Translations under genes and position numbers: made by a program
Source: Epiperipatus broadwayi
Lineage: Eukaryota > Onychophora > Udeonychophora > Euonychophora > Peripatidae
Direction of reading: 5' to 3'
Assembly: GCA_028023455.1 (NCBI GenBank)
Contig: JAQFVV010013084.1
Location: forward strand, 67,001 to 131,000
Length of the DNA stretch: 64,000 nucleotides
In this document: piece after piece, positions 45,101 to 55,869 of the stretch
Numbering within the stretch: position 1 is the stretch's first letter
How the letters are laid out: every line of letters starts with the position of its first letter
The notes under the pieces: generated by a model
The model's database searches: none
What the model saw: only the letters and a program-made list of their open reading frames with translations
What the model was told of the DNA's origin: nothing

Positions 45101-45487
45101 AGAATAAGATATTAAAATTTAGCAAGTGTAGGTTAGTTTTAAAGAAAGTTAATATGTGTAATTTTTTAGTGACTAACTAAATAGCTTTTATAACACACAC
45201 TGCCTATACATATGCATTATAACTTTATTTTTTAACAAAAAATTACCTATTAAATGTGTGTACTACTCTTTTTGAGTATTTATATCAACACACAGACAAA
45301 TAAAGAATATATCTGTTGCCCCACTCTTTTTCTATCTTAAGCTTTTAGAACTGGATCTTGGTAGGGTTTAAACTTGGATGCCCTACAGCTTCCTTTTTAT
45401 ATAAAAATGTGATGATGATTTTTGTTTTACATTTTCTTACATGCACATTACTATAAATTTAGCTAATGACTAAATTGTATTGGCACA
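42133..45487 (-). repeat. 3' LTR of LTR element 3
   Basis: Direct repeat of 48329-51692. It has no long ORF. It includes a GGTGCCACTAGG module followed by GGTTTGAATCCC (about 42570-42645), which resembles a tRNA box B. Confidence 0.9.
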
Positions 45488-45504
45488 ACATTACCCCCCT
45501 TCGA
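45488..45504 (-). promoter_or_regulatory. Polypurine tract, LTR element 3
   Basis: Minus strand reads GAAGGGGGGTAATGT immediately before the 3' LTR start TGTGCC. This position and composition are what plus-strand priming requires. Confidence 0.65.
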
Positions 45505-45958
45505 ATAAAATCATCAGCACCTTTGTTTTAACTATATCTAATAAGAAAATTATAACAGATAAAATAACACTAATAATAATAAACACACTAATAAAAAAAA
45601 TTTCTAACTACATGTAAACATCATCTAGATGCCTACCAAATCCCCTTTTCATTAGGAAACTTAAACATAATTTATTTGGAGCTCTTTGCCAAGCTACTCT
45701 GCTGAAGTATAAGGGATCAAACTCCTAGCATTATAGGTTCCCTTATTCCCATCAAGAGTAGCAAGCATAAAAGCATTCTCTCCTATTTTTTTGGTAATTT
45801 GGAATGGCTTTTTCATTTCAATTCATATTGTGGTCTGCATTTAATTGCACATGTACATCCAGTCCATTTTTAATATTTCCATTTTTCATCTTGACTGGAT
45901 ATTTATAAAACATATCCAGAGAATTTATTTTATATAACCTCCTATTACAGACTCCATT
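45505..45958. other. Interior 3' end of LTR element 3
   Basis: AT-rich interior between the polypurine tract and the hairpin array. No domain recognised. Confidence 0.5.
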
Positions 45959-45959
45959 T

Positions 45960-46392
45960 AGAAATATGGACTCTTGGTACCAGACATAATATGCCTTGAA
46001 GTTTTTGAGAGAGATTGACTCTCTATACCATACATACTTTATTTTAAAACTTTCCAGAAAGATTGACTCGCTGTACCATATATAATTCATCATTACATCT
46101 TCCAGAGAGGTTGATTCTCTGGGCCATGTATAATTTATTTCTAAATTTTCTAGAAAGGTTCACTCTCTGTACCAAATATAAGGCACACTTAAATTTTCTA
46201 GAGACATTGATTCTTTGTACCATATATAATGGATATTTAAACTTTTCAGAGAAATTGATTCTCTGTATGATACACACTGGACATTTACATTTTTCAGAGA
46301 GATTGCCTCTCTGTACCAGATATAACTCATGTTTGACTTTTCTAGAGCAGTTAAATTTTTCAGAGAGATTGATTCTCGGTACCATATATAAG
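45960..46392 (-). repeat. 48-bp tandem array, each unit with a short hairpin
   Basis: Unit starts (AGAGAG-like) fall at 45960, 46008, 46056, 46104, 46152, 46200, 46248, 46296 and 46344, exactly 48 apart; a further unit starts at 46362 after a 30-bp loss. The unit core is CAGAGAGATTGACTCTCTG: two complementary 7-bp arms around a five-base loop, then TACCATATATAA and an AT-rich spacer. In sense the units encode 16-residue repeats such as WYRESISLKNLN. Arm changes are partly compensatory (unit at 46248 AGAGAA/TTCTCT versus 46296 AGAGAG/CTCTCT). Confidence 0.85.
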
Positions 46393-47104
46393 GTATCTCC
46401 AATCTATTTAAGAAGACAGATTTTTGAAACCACACATGCTGGTTGGTTACTAGATTGAGAAGTACAGACTGTTGAAACTTTGGCTTTTTTTTAAAAATAT
46501 CTGGTTTCATCTCTCCTCTTACCTCTCTTAACTTTATCACATTATCTGGTGCATGGAGTTTTTCCTCCAACTCTCTTTTCCTACTTTTCACTTCATGATT
46601 CACTTTAATCAGACATTTATCTCTTTCCTTATATGGTCTCTTTCTTGGGATTTGTTTTATTACTTTCTCTTTTAACATAGCCATCTGAAACTCTTCAGTC
46701 TTTGTTACTATCCCCTTTACTTCTTTGATAACTTCTAATCCAATTACAACCTCTCCATCCTCTTCTTTATAAAGATTATCATCTCCAGGAATTAAGGCAC
46801 TTTTCTCATGTTTCTCTATTTTGTTTCCCAAAGCCATAGGAATTTTGCTGTTGTTCTCAACAGAGCTATTGATCTTTTCTTTTAATTCATCTTCACTCTT
46901 CTTTTCCTCTTCTGTTAAACTTTCTACACTTTCGATGCCTCGTTCATCATCTTCTCTTAATCTTTCTCTCAAGATTCTATTATCTTCTAGTATACTTTCT
47001 ATCTTTTGTTCTAAATTTTCCATAAACTGCTTCCTATCTTGTCTTACATCTTCTCTGAATCTTTTGAAAATCTGCATAATCATTTTCAGGTCAAGTCCAC
47101 TCAT
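46160..47104 (-). CDS. Gag-like protein of LTR element 3 with C-terminal 16-residue repeats
   Basis: A 314-residue ORF read from ATG 47104, at the 5' end of the element interior. Residues 1-85 are a strongly predicted-looking coiled coil (FREDVRQDRKQFMENLEQKI, ILEDNRILRERLRED); residues 86-215 are charged and Lys/Glu-rich with no domain I recognise (KRPYKERDKCLIKVNHEVKS); from about residue 225 the protein is made of tandem 16-residue units (SYRESISLKSLNIHYI, WYKESMSLENLSVPYI). The frame closes inside the array; other frames of the array carry the same repeats, so an indel has split it. Gag-like is inferred from position and the coiled coil; no zinc knuckle or capsid signature is visible. Confidence 0.6.
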   Translation of the reverse strand: MSGLDLKMIMQIFKRFREDVRQDRKQFMENLEQKIESILEDNRILRERLREDDERGIESVESLTEEEKKSEDELKEKINSSVENNSKIPMALGNKIEKHEKSALIPGDDNLYKEEDGEVVIGLEVIKEVKGIVTKTEEFQMAMLKEKVIKQIPRKRPYKERDKCLIKVNHEVKSRKRELEEKLHAPDNVIKLREVRGEMKPDIFKKKPKFQQSVLLNLVTNQHVWFQKSVFLNRLEIPYIWYRESISLKNLTALEKSNMSYIWYREAISLKNVNVQCVSYRESISLKSLNIHYIWYKESMSLENLSVPYIWYRE

Positions 47105-48310
47105 CTTATTAAAATTTTAATATATTCAATATATATCTCATCTGAGCCTCCCTGACCACCAAAAACACACACATCACCTTTTTGTCTGACACCTACCTTT
47201 GCCTAACTGACTGATTTGCTTTTCACCTTATCATGCATTACAAATACAAAAAAATATTTAATGTTCTTATTTGATGAATCACACAACAATAGTCTATATA
47301 GTGCATGTCTATCTGCAATAGCCCAAATTATACATTCATCCATTCTCCTAGAGATTTGACAGATATTGATAGTCCACAGAATGACTAGTAGTTCACAATC
47401 TTGAGATAAATAAAAGAATCCAGTCATAGCACTATAATCACACAATGCATCATACCCACTCAGAAGATCATCCCAATTCGATCACTATTAACTACCACAA
47501 CCCTTGATTGAATTATGCAAACTCTGTTGCAATAAAAGAAGTATTTTAAGTCTTAGGGCTAAAATAGATAAACTATGCCTTGCTCTCTCACTTGGAGTCT
47601 TATGTGGCAAGTATCAAGGAATGAACTGCGTATTATAGACTACAGAAAACTAAGCCTTGCTCTCTGTCTTGGAGACTTATAGGCTTATATCATGGCAGGA
47701 CTGATGTTAACTGCTTCATGAGAAAATAAAGATAACCTAATAAATTGGGTTGAAGCAGTAAATGGGTTTGATCATTCATGGGTTACAGGAATACATAGCA
47801 TTCTCAAGGCAATGACAAAACTCTCCACTCATCATCAAAACTGCAATCTAACCAACCAAACTCCAACGATCAAATATCCAATCCAACCTCCAAAATCATA
47901 CACTTTTTTACAAAATGAACTTTCCAAACACACTTGAGACTACTATCCCATAATTCATCACTATTACTATGCCTGTCCTATCTGGAAATAAGTCATTTTA
48001 ATGTTTCAAAAAATTATTTCACCACTATCTAAAGTTGTGATATACACCTATTTTCAAAATTGATAAAAACAAAACTAAGCTGTTTTATGGTTGTACCCAT
48101 TTTATCATCATCAATGAAAAATTAAATCATATTAAACATCATCACACACAAATCTAAAATGAGACTATATGGCTAATTCAATTTTGTAAGTCAAAAAAAA
48201 ATTTCACTGGAAAAAAAAAATTTTACTAAAAAATTTCTCTATTCTTAGCTACACATCTCCCATCATTCTATAGACCCTCCTTATCTCAGGTATATAGTAA
48301 CATATCATAG
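47105..48310. other. 5' leader of LTR element 3
   Basis: About 1.2 kb between the gag-like ORF and the 5' LTR, long for a leader. It holds a loose duplication around GCCTTGCTCTCT...CTTGGAG...CTTAT (about 47575-47685). No ORF that I would call. Confidence 0.5.
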
Positions 48311-48328
48311 CCTCAGTTGGGTGTCCAT
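48311..48328 (-). promoter_or_regulatory. Candidate primer-binding site, LTR element 3
   Basis: Minus strand TGGACACCCAACTGAGGC, starting one base after the 5' LTR end GTTACA. The tRNA is not identified. Confidence 0.5.
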
Positions 48329-51300
48329 TGTAACTTTAATAAACTATGATCATTGATACCAAATAAAATATTATTTAACTTAATAAACAAAAAGAATTGT
48401 AGCTTTATATTTTATATCAAAAAGAAAATAATTATTAGACCTGAGTAGTGGCTATTAAACAAAATAACAGACTGAGTTATCAATCATATTAAGGGTTATT
48501 GGATTAAATAAAACATAGTTCTATAATTATATTTCTTAAGATATCACAATATCAATAATGATAAACAAATAGAAACTATAAACAATTATTATTCAGAACA
48601 AACTATCATAACTCAGGTATATGGAAATCAAGTGAGGTGAGTACACTAGTAACTCAATAAAATATCTTCTCAGGTATACAGACAGTAGATTTTATCCACT
48701 TTCATTTCTTGGTTGGATCTCAAGTGCATGTCTAAGTGAACAACAAGTGAATATGGTCTATCCGGGTGCCACTAGGTTAGCTGGACCTAGACAAAGTTAT
48801 ATTTATAACTTTTTCACATGTATCAGGTTTGAATCCCTTTGGTACCTTATTTCTTACAAAATGTATGATTTTGATTTTAGACCATAGCACTGTATGCACT
48901 AATATTTAAGTAAACACCTTGGTAACATAAAACATCTTTAAACTAAAGTGGAGTATATAAATTCATTAGACAGAAATCATTTCTTAGATCTCAACATAAT
49001 AAATGTGTTTCAATATTTTTTTTTATAAATTTTACTAGATCAGATTATATTATTAATTTAGGATGGCAATTCACTCATCCTTGCATGAAATGGATGATGG
49101 AATGGTGGTTATTATAATAATAATAAGAAATCAATATTTATTTATGGCCTTTAAACATTTAACTAGTCATTAATTAAAATATTGATGATGATGATGACAA
49201 CGACAATGGTTTCAACCACAGCTTTAAGACTAAGCCTAATCATAAACCTAATCTTTATAAAGACATTCATAATTATTGTTTAATTTTAGTATATCTAATT
49301 GGAACTTAAGTATCTAATAATCACCTTGATGATGAATGATCACACTTAATAAAGACTACTCTTAATGAAATATATATGCCTCGTTTAATAAAATAAACTA
49401 ATATTTATTACTGCATTTCTAACATATACATAACAATTTCTATATCTACATGAAAATTGATATTAACAAATAAAAACAGTAATCATAAGTGACTGTTTTA
49501 AAATCATAACATTAATTTTAAGTTCTTCCTTCTTTCCCGTAAATGTATTTCAAATTAGATGTCACATTGACCATGATTTTCACTCAAGAAAATGTCTCAA
49601 AAAAAAATAAACATTCTTTTTTTTCTCTCTCTCTCTCTCTTCTTTTTCGCACACATACTTTTATAAATCTAACATGTGAAGTAGAATGATAAAAAAATAA
49701 ATGTTAGTAGAAGTGCGAGAGCAAGATTTCCTCTGAAATGCTATACTTTAACTTAAAACAAAATCTAATATTTTTAATACCGCCTATTTTTTCTTTACAT
49801 TCACACACAATTACATATATGCAACAAGTATTATATTATTATGTATGTGCGTGTTTTATCCCCATAATAACAAAAATATTATTTAAAACAAAATAATAAA
49901 AAAAAGTGTTACATATTAATAACATTTCATAACTTTAAGTTAAAAGACAATCATAATTTTAGTACATATGAAATCATTAATGCATATGCTTATTTTTATT
50001 AAGAAATGCTGGGTTTCAATTGATCGTGGTTGTTTTAAAAGTTCTTTAAACAAAATATACCTCTCTGTTGCTAATATTTTACTAAGTCTCTGATATTATA
50101 AAGAAAACATAAAAAAATTAATATTACCAGTTCCATTCTTTGGCAGCGATTTCCAATGATTTAAATTTATCTTGTTTAATGTCTATCTTTGGCAGGAACA
50201 ATTTCCATGTTTCTTTGGAACAATCTCTTTCTTGAGGTGCATAATTATTTGATGATGATGATCGTATTGAGGTTATTTGCTTTAGTGGCCAATTTGGAAA
50301 TCATTATATTACTCTTCTTCTCTTCCTGTCAAGCATGATTCTTTTAGTGGATGAAGTACAGCAGTTGTTTTCATGTTTATAAATTTTCTGGGGTTTAAAC
50401 TCAGTTACTGGAACAATTCATTGGACTTGATGATTTAATATTTATCTGTAGATTAATGATTTTTCTTCTGATCACCTTCAAATGTGGGTGAATGCTTTCT
50501 TATTTCTATTTAAAAACATCTGATTTCTCTCGGTCAGTTGAAAGGTGTAGAATATTATTTTTCAGACAAGACATCTTTTCTTTCCTATATGATGTGCTGG
50601 CTGGATGGTCTGGTTAACAGACGAGACATATATTAATTTTTCTTTGCCCGCCATCCTTATATTTTCAACATTCAAAGCTTGATATTAAAAAAAATGATTT
50701 TTAAAAAGGTTATCTAGCAGAATTAAAAATGTTTGTGTGTTTTAATTTCAATAATTTTTAAAAAAGTCTCTCTAACAATAATTGATTTTCCAGACTGCTT
50801 TTATATCCGATTTTTATTTCTATTTTTTGATCAATTCATTTTTAGCTGGAGAGTGCAATCCTTTTTAGGAACATTAGAAAAAAACATCACACACCTGAAT
50901 TCCAGACAAACTTTTGTTTTGAAGGAAAAAATAGTCTTAATCCTTTTTTACACCTATGTAACATCTCAAATTTGAGCTTCTTTTTTTCGATCTTAAGATG
51001 AGACATTTTTAAAATTAGACTTCTCACATCGTCTCTAAGTTTTTGAACAGAAAAACAACCCTTATAATACAAAATTGTTGAGTAAAAAAAAAAATAAGTT
51101 AACAGATTTTCTTCTTTTTCTTTCAATATTTAATAAATAAAAATGTAGTTTATGTATGCAATGTACACACACACACATTCAAGTTATTTATTAACTGACA
51201 TTAAAATTATCTAATTGCTAGCTTAGTAATTATAACCCTAATATTTAAAATTAAATCCTTAGCTTTTAAATCCAAATTACAATTATAGAAAAGCAAAAAT

Positions 51301-51692
51301 AGAAACAGAATAAGATATTAAAATTTAGCAAGTGTAGGTTAGTTTTAAAGAAAGTTAATATGTGTAATTTAAAAGTGACTAATTAAATAGCTTTTATAAC
51401 ACACACTGCCTACACATGTGTGTTATAACTTTATTTTTTAACAAAAAATTACCTATTAAATGTGTGTACTACTCTTTTGGAGTTTTTATATCAACACACA
51501 GACAAATAAAGAATATAACTGTTGCCCCACTTTCTTTCTATCTTAAGCTTTTAGAACTGGATCTTGTAGGGTTTAAACTTGGATGCACTACAGCTTCCTT
51601 TTTATATAAAAATGTGATGATGATTTTTGTTTTACATTTTCTTACATGCATATTACTATAAATTTAGCTAATGACTAAATTGTAATGGCACA
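48329..51692 (-). repeat. 5' LTR of LTR element 3
   Basis: 3364 bp, direct repeat of 42133-45487, ending GGCACA against a (TA)n tract. Small indels distinguish the pair, for example AAGAAGAAGAAATC in the left copy versus AAGAAATC here. Confidence 0.9.
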
Positions 51693-51738
51693 ATATATAT
51701 ATATATATATTATATATATATATATATTATGCCATATA

Positions 51739-51797
<59 letters not shown>
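51693..51797. repeat. (TA)n tract right of LTR element 3
   Basis: Compound (TA)n with a TTATGCCATATATTATT interruption near 51717-51745. It is the right part of the target tract of LTR element 3. Confidence 0.9.
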
Positions 51798-51801
<4 letters not shown>

Positions 51802-52051
51802 CAAATAATATAAGTATAATAAAACAATCCACTAAAATAAAACTACTAAATTTAAAAAAAAATGTCTATATAAAATTGAACATTAATCTCCTTTGCTATA
51901 GCCAGCTTCGGTGTATTCCACCATCTTAAGTAGCAATACATTAATATTTAAATATTATTAAACTCTCATACCAGTAATGCTCTCACGTATATTATCTACT
52001 TTCCATAAATTGTGAATACTAACACAATTACACTATTACTTATATATATAT

Positions 52052-52311
52052 ATGATCAATAGATGGCGGCTTTACCAAAACCGCCGAAACAAGTGTAAAA
52101 TATTTTTACATAAACGCAAAAGGAGTCAGAATTAACTACCTCTTTCATTTTGCTCACCTCCAGATCAGCTGATTTCAAGCTAGTTTGAAATCAGCTGATC
52201 TGGAGGTGAGCAAAATGAAAGAGGTAGTTAATTCTGACTCCTTTTGCGTTTATGTAAAAATATTTTACACTTGTTTCGGCGGTTTTGGTAAAGATGCCAT
52301 CTATTGATCAT
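52052..52311. mobile_element. Near-perfect 260-bp palindrome (foldback/MITE)
   Basis: Arms 52052-52178 and 52185-52311 are complementary over 127 bp with, by eye, only two mismatches (GATGGCGGCTTT versus GATGGCATCTTT), around the loop GCTAGT. Ends are ATGATCAATAG / CTATTGATCAT. There is no coding capacity. Such identity means a very recent or actively corrected structure; transcripts would form a long double-stranded hairpin. Confidence 0.85.
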
Positions 52312-52376
52312 AAATAACAAGTGATAGCAGGTTACGTGACTAACTTGTTTTTATTTTTCATATATATATATATAAT

Positions 52377-53300
52377 GAAACTTAAATATATTCCAAACAA
52401 TGGTAAACAATTTATAATGTAATATAAATAAAAACTCATAAAGAAATATTTTTGATTAAATTCATAATCATTATCAACTCAACTTTTAAAATGGAATCAT
52501 CTATTACCAACTGGAAACACATGACAATTTAAATAACCCACAATTTATTAATCCTAACATTTGCTGACTGTCTGTTTATTATCATATTTTTATACCTACT
52601 AATAAAAACTGCCTCTTTAATTTTTCATTTTTCATTATCTCTCTCTTGGCATAAAATTTTTATTTTGTTTATATCAAAATCAAATTTAAAATTACAATTC
52701 CTATCATGATCATAAGCAACAGATTCAGTATATAACTTGATTTCGTTATTATTATCATTACATATCTGTACATTTTTCAAAACTCTTTTATACAACAATT
52801 TATGTTCTTTAAATCTTTTCTCCATATTACATCTAGATTCCCCCACATATGATAAGTTACACCCACAAAAAAATCTATAAATTATATTGCTCACATTATT
52901 TTTTTCTAACTTATCTTTTGAATTATAAACCATTCTATTTAAATTACCTGATCCATAAAATGAAACGTTATATATACTATTATAAACTTTTTTCATAAAT
53001 TTTATTTGATTATTATTATAAAAAGGCAAATAAATCCACTTCTTACTCTCAATTTTTTCATCACCAGTATTTCTATTAATTTTCTTACTAAATTGACAAA
53101 CCACTTGATAAATTTCTTTTATATTATAACCCACATTTAATAATTCACTTATATAATTTTCAATATTTTTCTTTTTATCACATGCATATTTACACAAAAT
53201 ATTATTTCTATGTAAAAAAAGACCTAAAACCAGCCATTTTATAATTATGTGGCACTTTAGATAAATATGGAATATACCCTCTCGTTTCAATAGGTTTAAT
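52377..53300 (-). mobile_element. Penelope-like element A, minus-strand arm (5'-truncated)
   Basis: Reverse-complement partner of about 53540-54490. It is joined head to head to the plus-strand arm near 53300, has lost the RT core, and keeps the end of the RT region, the GIY-YIG domain and the 3' UTR. Confidence 0.8.
52625..53290 (-). pseudogene. Penelope-like RT C-terminus plus GIY-YIG endonuclease (arm 1)
   Basis: A 221-codon frame. It covers the thumb/linker region (FLHRNNILCKYACDKKKNIE, YQVVCQFSKKINRNTGDEKI) and then a GIY-YIG nuclease: IIYRFFCGCNLSYVGES with the second YIG-like motif as YVG, followed by MEKRFKEHKLLYKR carrying the conserved Arg. The GIY-YIG domain nicks DNA for Penelope retrotransposition. 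The RT catalytic core is absent because this arm begins at the inversion joint, so it cannot act on its own. Confidence 0.75.
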
Positions 53301-53312
53301 TAACAATTTGTT

Positions 53313-54248
53313 TTGTCATATTATGAAGAAAAGATTTTAAACAAATTTATATTTATGGGAAATATTAAGATATATACAAGATATGTTGATGATGTTTTTG
53401 TATGTGCTTCTTCAGAAATGATTGATAATATTTTTGATGAATACAATAAATTAAAAGGTCTTAACTGGACTATGATGAAAGAAAGTAATAACAGTATTAA
53501 ATATTTAGATTTGATGATTTCAAGAAACAATAATATGATTGATTATAAATTGTTTATTAAACCTATTGAAAGGAGAGGGTATATTCCATATTTATCTAAA
53601 GTGCCACTTAATTATAAAATGGCTGGTTTTAGGTCTTTTTTACATAGAAATAATATTTTGTGTAAATATGCATGTGATAAAAAGAAAAATATTGAAAATT
53701 ATATAAGTGAATTATTAAGTGTAGGTTATAATATAAAAGAAATTTATCAAGTGGTTTGTCAATTTAGTAAGAAAATTAATAGGAATACTGGTGATGAAAA
53801 AATTGAGAGTAATATGTGGATTTCTTTGCCTTTTTATAATAATAATCAAGTAAAATTTAGGGAAAAGGTTTATAATAGTATATATATGTTTCATTTTATG
53901 GATCGGGTAATTTAAATAGAATGGTTAATAATTCAAGAGATAAATTAGAAAAAAATAATGTGAATGATATAATTTATAGAATTTTTTGTGGGTGTAACTT
54001 ATCATGTGGGGGAATCTAAATGTAATATGGAGAAAAGAATTAAAGAACATAAATTGTTGTATAAAAGAGTTTTGAAAAATGTACAGATATGTAATGATAA
54101 TAATAATGAAATCAAGTTATATACTAAATCTGTTTTTTATGATCAAGATAGGAATTGTAATTTTCAATTTGATTTTGATATAAACAAAATAAAAATTTTA
54201 GGCCAAAAGAGAGATAATGAAAAAAGAAAAATTAAAGAGGCAGTTTAA
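53313..54248 (+). pseudogene. Penelope-like RT and GIY-YIG endonuclease (arm 2)
   Basis: Frame 53313-53915 carries RT motif C as IYTRYVDDVFVCA (intact YVDD) near 53370-53405, SIKYLDLMIS, and the linker shared with arm 1. A frameshift near 53895 (YNSIYMFHFM versus YNSIYNVSFYG in arm 1) ends it; the GIY-YIG part resumes from about 53940 and is open in 53988-54248 (YHVGESKCNMEKRIKEHKLL). The 5' half of the RT is missing, so the copy is 5'-truncated and dead. Confidence 0.8.
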
Positions 54249-54379
54249 AGAGGCAGTTTTTATTAGTAGGTATAAAAACACGATAATAAACAGACAGTCA
54301 GCAAATGTTAGGATTAATGAATTGTGGGATATTTAAATCAACATGTGTTTCCGGTTGGTAATAGATGATTCCATTTTGA

Positions 54380-54425
54380 AAGTTGAGTTGATAATGATTA
54401 TGAATATAAATGAAAATATTTCTTT
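54380..54425 (+). ncRNA. Hammerhead-like core in Penelope A 3' UTR (degenerate)
   Basis: TTGATAATGATTATGAATATAAATGAAAATATT: a CUGAUGA-like block (TTGATAA), a weak stem-loop and GAAA, in hammerhead order. The minus arm has the same block at about 52449-52477 with CAAA instead of GAAA. It may be a relic. Confidence 0.3.
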
Positions 54426-54561
54426 ATGTGTTTTTTTATTTATGTTACATTACATTATAAACTGTTTACCATTGTTTGAAATATATTTAAGTTTCGTTAT
54501 TGTATTATTAATATTAGCAGACATTTATTTTGTTTTAATATATATATAATTAAGTTCCAAC

Positions 54562-54801
54562 CATTAGAAAACTGTCACCACCTAAACATGCCAATATTGA
54601 TTATTATCTATATTGGTATATATATTTATTGGACCATTAGTAAGAGTGGGATTTCCATTCTTATTATTAAATAAACTGATAATCAGCTTTTTAAGCTAAT
54701 ATCTCATCTTATTATTAAAGGAGAGAGGTTGCCTTGACAACAGTGAGAAATATTGATTTCTATCTATATTGGTATGTTTAGGTGGTGACTGTTTTCTAAT
54801 G
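54562..54801. mobile_element. Short inverted-repeat (MITE-like) element
   Basis: Terminal inverted repeats of about 37 bp: CATTAGAAAACTGTCACCAC from 54562 and its complement ending at 54801, with three or four mismatches. The interior is unrelated non-coding sequence. Total 240 bp. Confidence 0.7.
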
Positions 54802-55353
54802 ATTACATATTAACGCATTTAGCTTTAAGCGTTATTTCACTTATATATATATATTTGTGTGTGTGTGAATAAATTATAGTATCTCATCTTAAGCATTTGT
54901 CATTATTTTGCAATCAATGAGGTTGATAAGAATCTCATGTATCTAACTGATCTTAACAAGTTATCGAATGAAAATGTTGTTTGTCATGTGACATCAAAGA
55001 ATGCACCTGAAAATTTTCCTTGGGTGATTTTCATGAGGCTTGGACAATTCTGACAGATACAACATATATGTGTATATAAGGTGAAAAATATATAGTAAAA
55101 TTTATAAAGTTACAATTGAACAAATAATTAAATAAGATATATAGATATGCATTGGCAAATACAGATATTTAAATGAATAGATGATTAGAGAGACAACTGG
55201 AGATAGATAAATAAAGAAGTACAGATATATGTATATAAGTATGAGTAAATGGATGGATGAATATATTGAAAGAAGTAAGTATATAGAATTTTAATGTGTA
55301 AATAATATCTATGGAAGAAAAAAACATCTTTTAGAAACCAGTTAAGGCCTTAC
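54802..55353. other. Probable intron of the P450 gene
   Basis: Lies 3' of the P450 exon on its strand, starting with the GT donor at 55353-55352. AT-rich, with GATA/TAGA-rich simple sequence (about 55140-55260). No further exon is seen. Confidence 0.45.
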
Positions 55354-55869
55354 TTGTATATGTGCTATCTTTAACATTATGTTCCTCGTCTTTTTTCATT
55401 TGCTGAATGAAAACATCAATAAAATCTCTAGGAGAATCAGGTTGATATGTTTCAAAGTGTTCATCAATAACTTTATTTAAAAAATCTTTTGTTTCATATC
55501 TTGCTTTTGCAAACTCCTTGAAGGCAGGAGATATGTATCTAATAGGTGGGAAAAAATTAACAGGATTTAACATCCCAAAGTTTTTAAAAATAACTTCCAT
55601 TAACTCCAACAATCGTTCTAAAGTTTTGTTATTATAGTCATATCGTAAATCAAACGTTAAAGAGCAGATGACATTGCACACTGCCTTATCTAATAGATGA
55701 TTCATTTGGAATGATTTTCCATTATGTGCAGTCAGAACCTCTATAACATTTTGCACTTCACACATGATGCGATCTTCAAGACTTGATTTTCCAAATCCAA
55801 AATCTTTCAATGTTGTTATTGCAAATCGTCTTTGTTCTCTCCAGCATTTTCCATTGGCCAAAGCAAGAC
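55354..55869 (-). CDS. Cytochrome P450 (CYP2 clan), single internal exon
   Basis: The only host-gene piece I can support. Read on the minus strand it begins after TTTATATCAG (acceptor) and ends before GTAAGG (donor). It is 516 bp: two bases of a split glycine codon, 171 codons, one base, so both introns are phase 1. The protein opens LALANGKCWREQRRFAI, with the helix C WxxxR motif that contacts a heme propionate, then TLKDFGFGKSSLEDRI, typical of arthropod CYP2-clan enzymes, NVICSLTFDLRYDY, VNFFPPIRYI and SPRDFIDVF before the oxygen-binding I helix, which must lie on the next exon. No stops. These enzymes are usually ER-membrane monooxygenases; the substrate cannot be told. Neighbouring exons must lie beyond large TE-filled introns. 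Confidence 0.85.

Larger units (their letters stand above)
42133..51692 (-). mobile_element. LTR retrotransposon 3, very long LTRs, gag-like ORF only
   Basis: Direct repeats 42133-45487 and 48329-51692 (about 3.36 kb each) flank a 2.84-kb interior. Both start TGTAAC and end GGCACA on the plus strand. In sense (minus) orientation a candidate primer-binding site TGGACACCCAACTGAGGC starts one base after the 5' LTR, and a strong polypurine tract GAAGGGGGGTAATG adjoins the 3' LTR. In a sampled 60-base row the LTRs differ at two positions, so the insertion is fairly recent. Flanks are (TA)n on both sides, compatible with an ATAT duplication. No protease, RT or integrase motif is seen, so it is non-autonomous. 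Confidence 0.9.
53300..54490 (+). mobile_element. Penelope-like element A, plus-strand arm
   Basis: Longer arm of the inverted pair; it reaches about 240 bp further 5' than its partner and includes the RT catalytic motif. It ends in ATATATTTAAGTTTCGTTATT near 54500, the counterpart of 52377-52395. Confidence 0.8.

Noticed and set aside
45960-46392. Regular 48-bp units considered as a CRISPR-like array
   Set aside because: Repeats and 'spacers' diverge together, the unit is coding in sense, and the setting is a eukaryotic LTR element.
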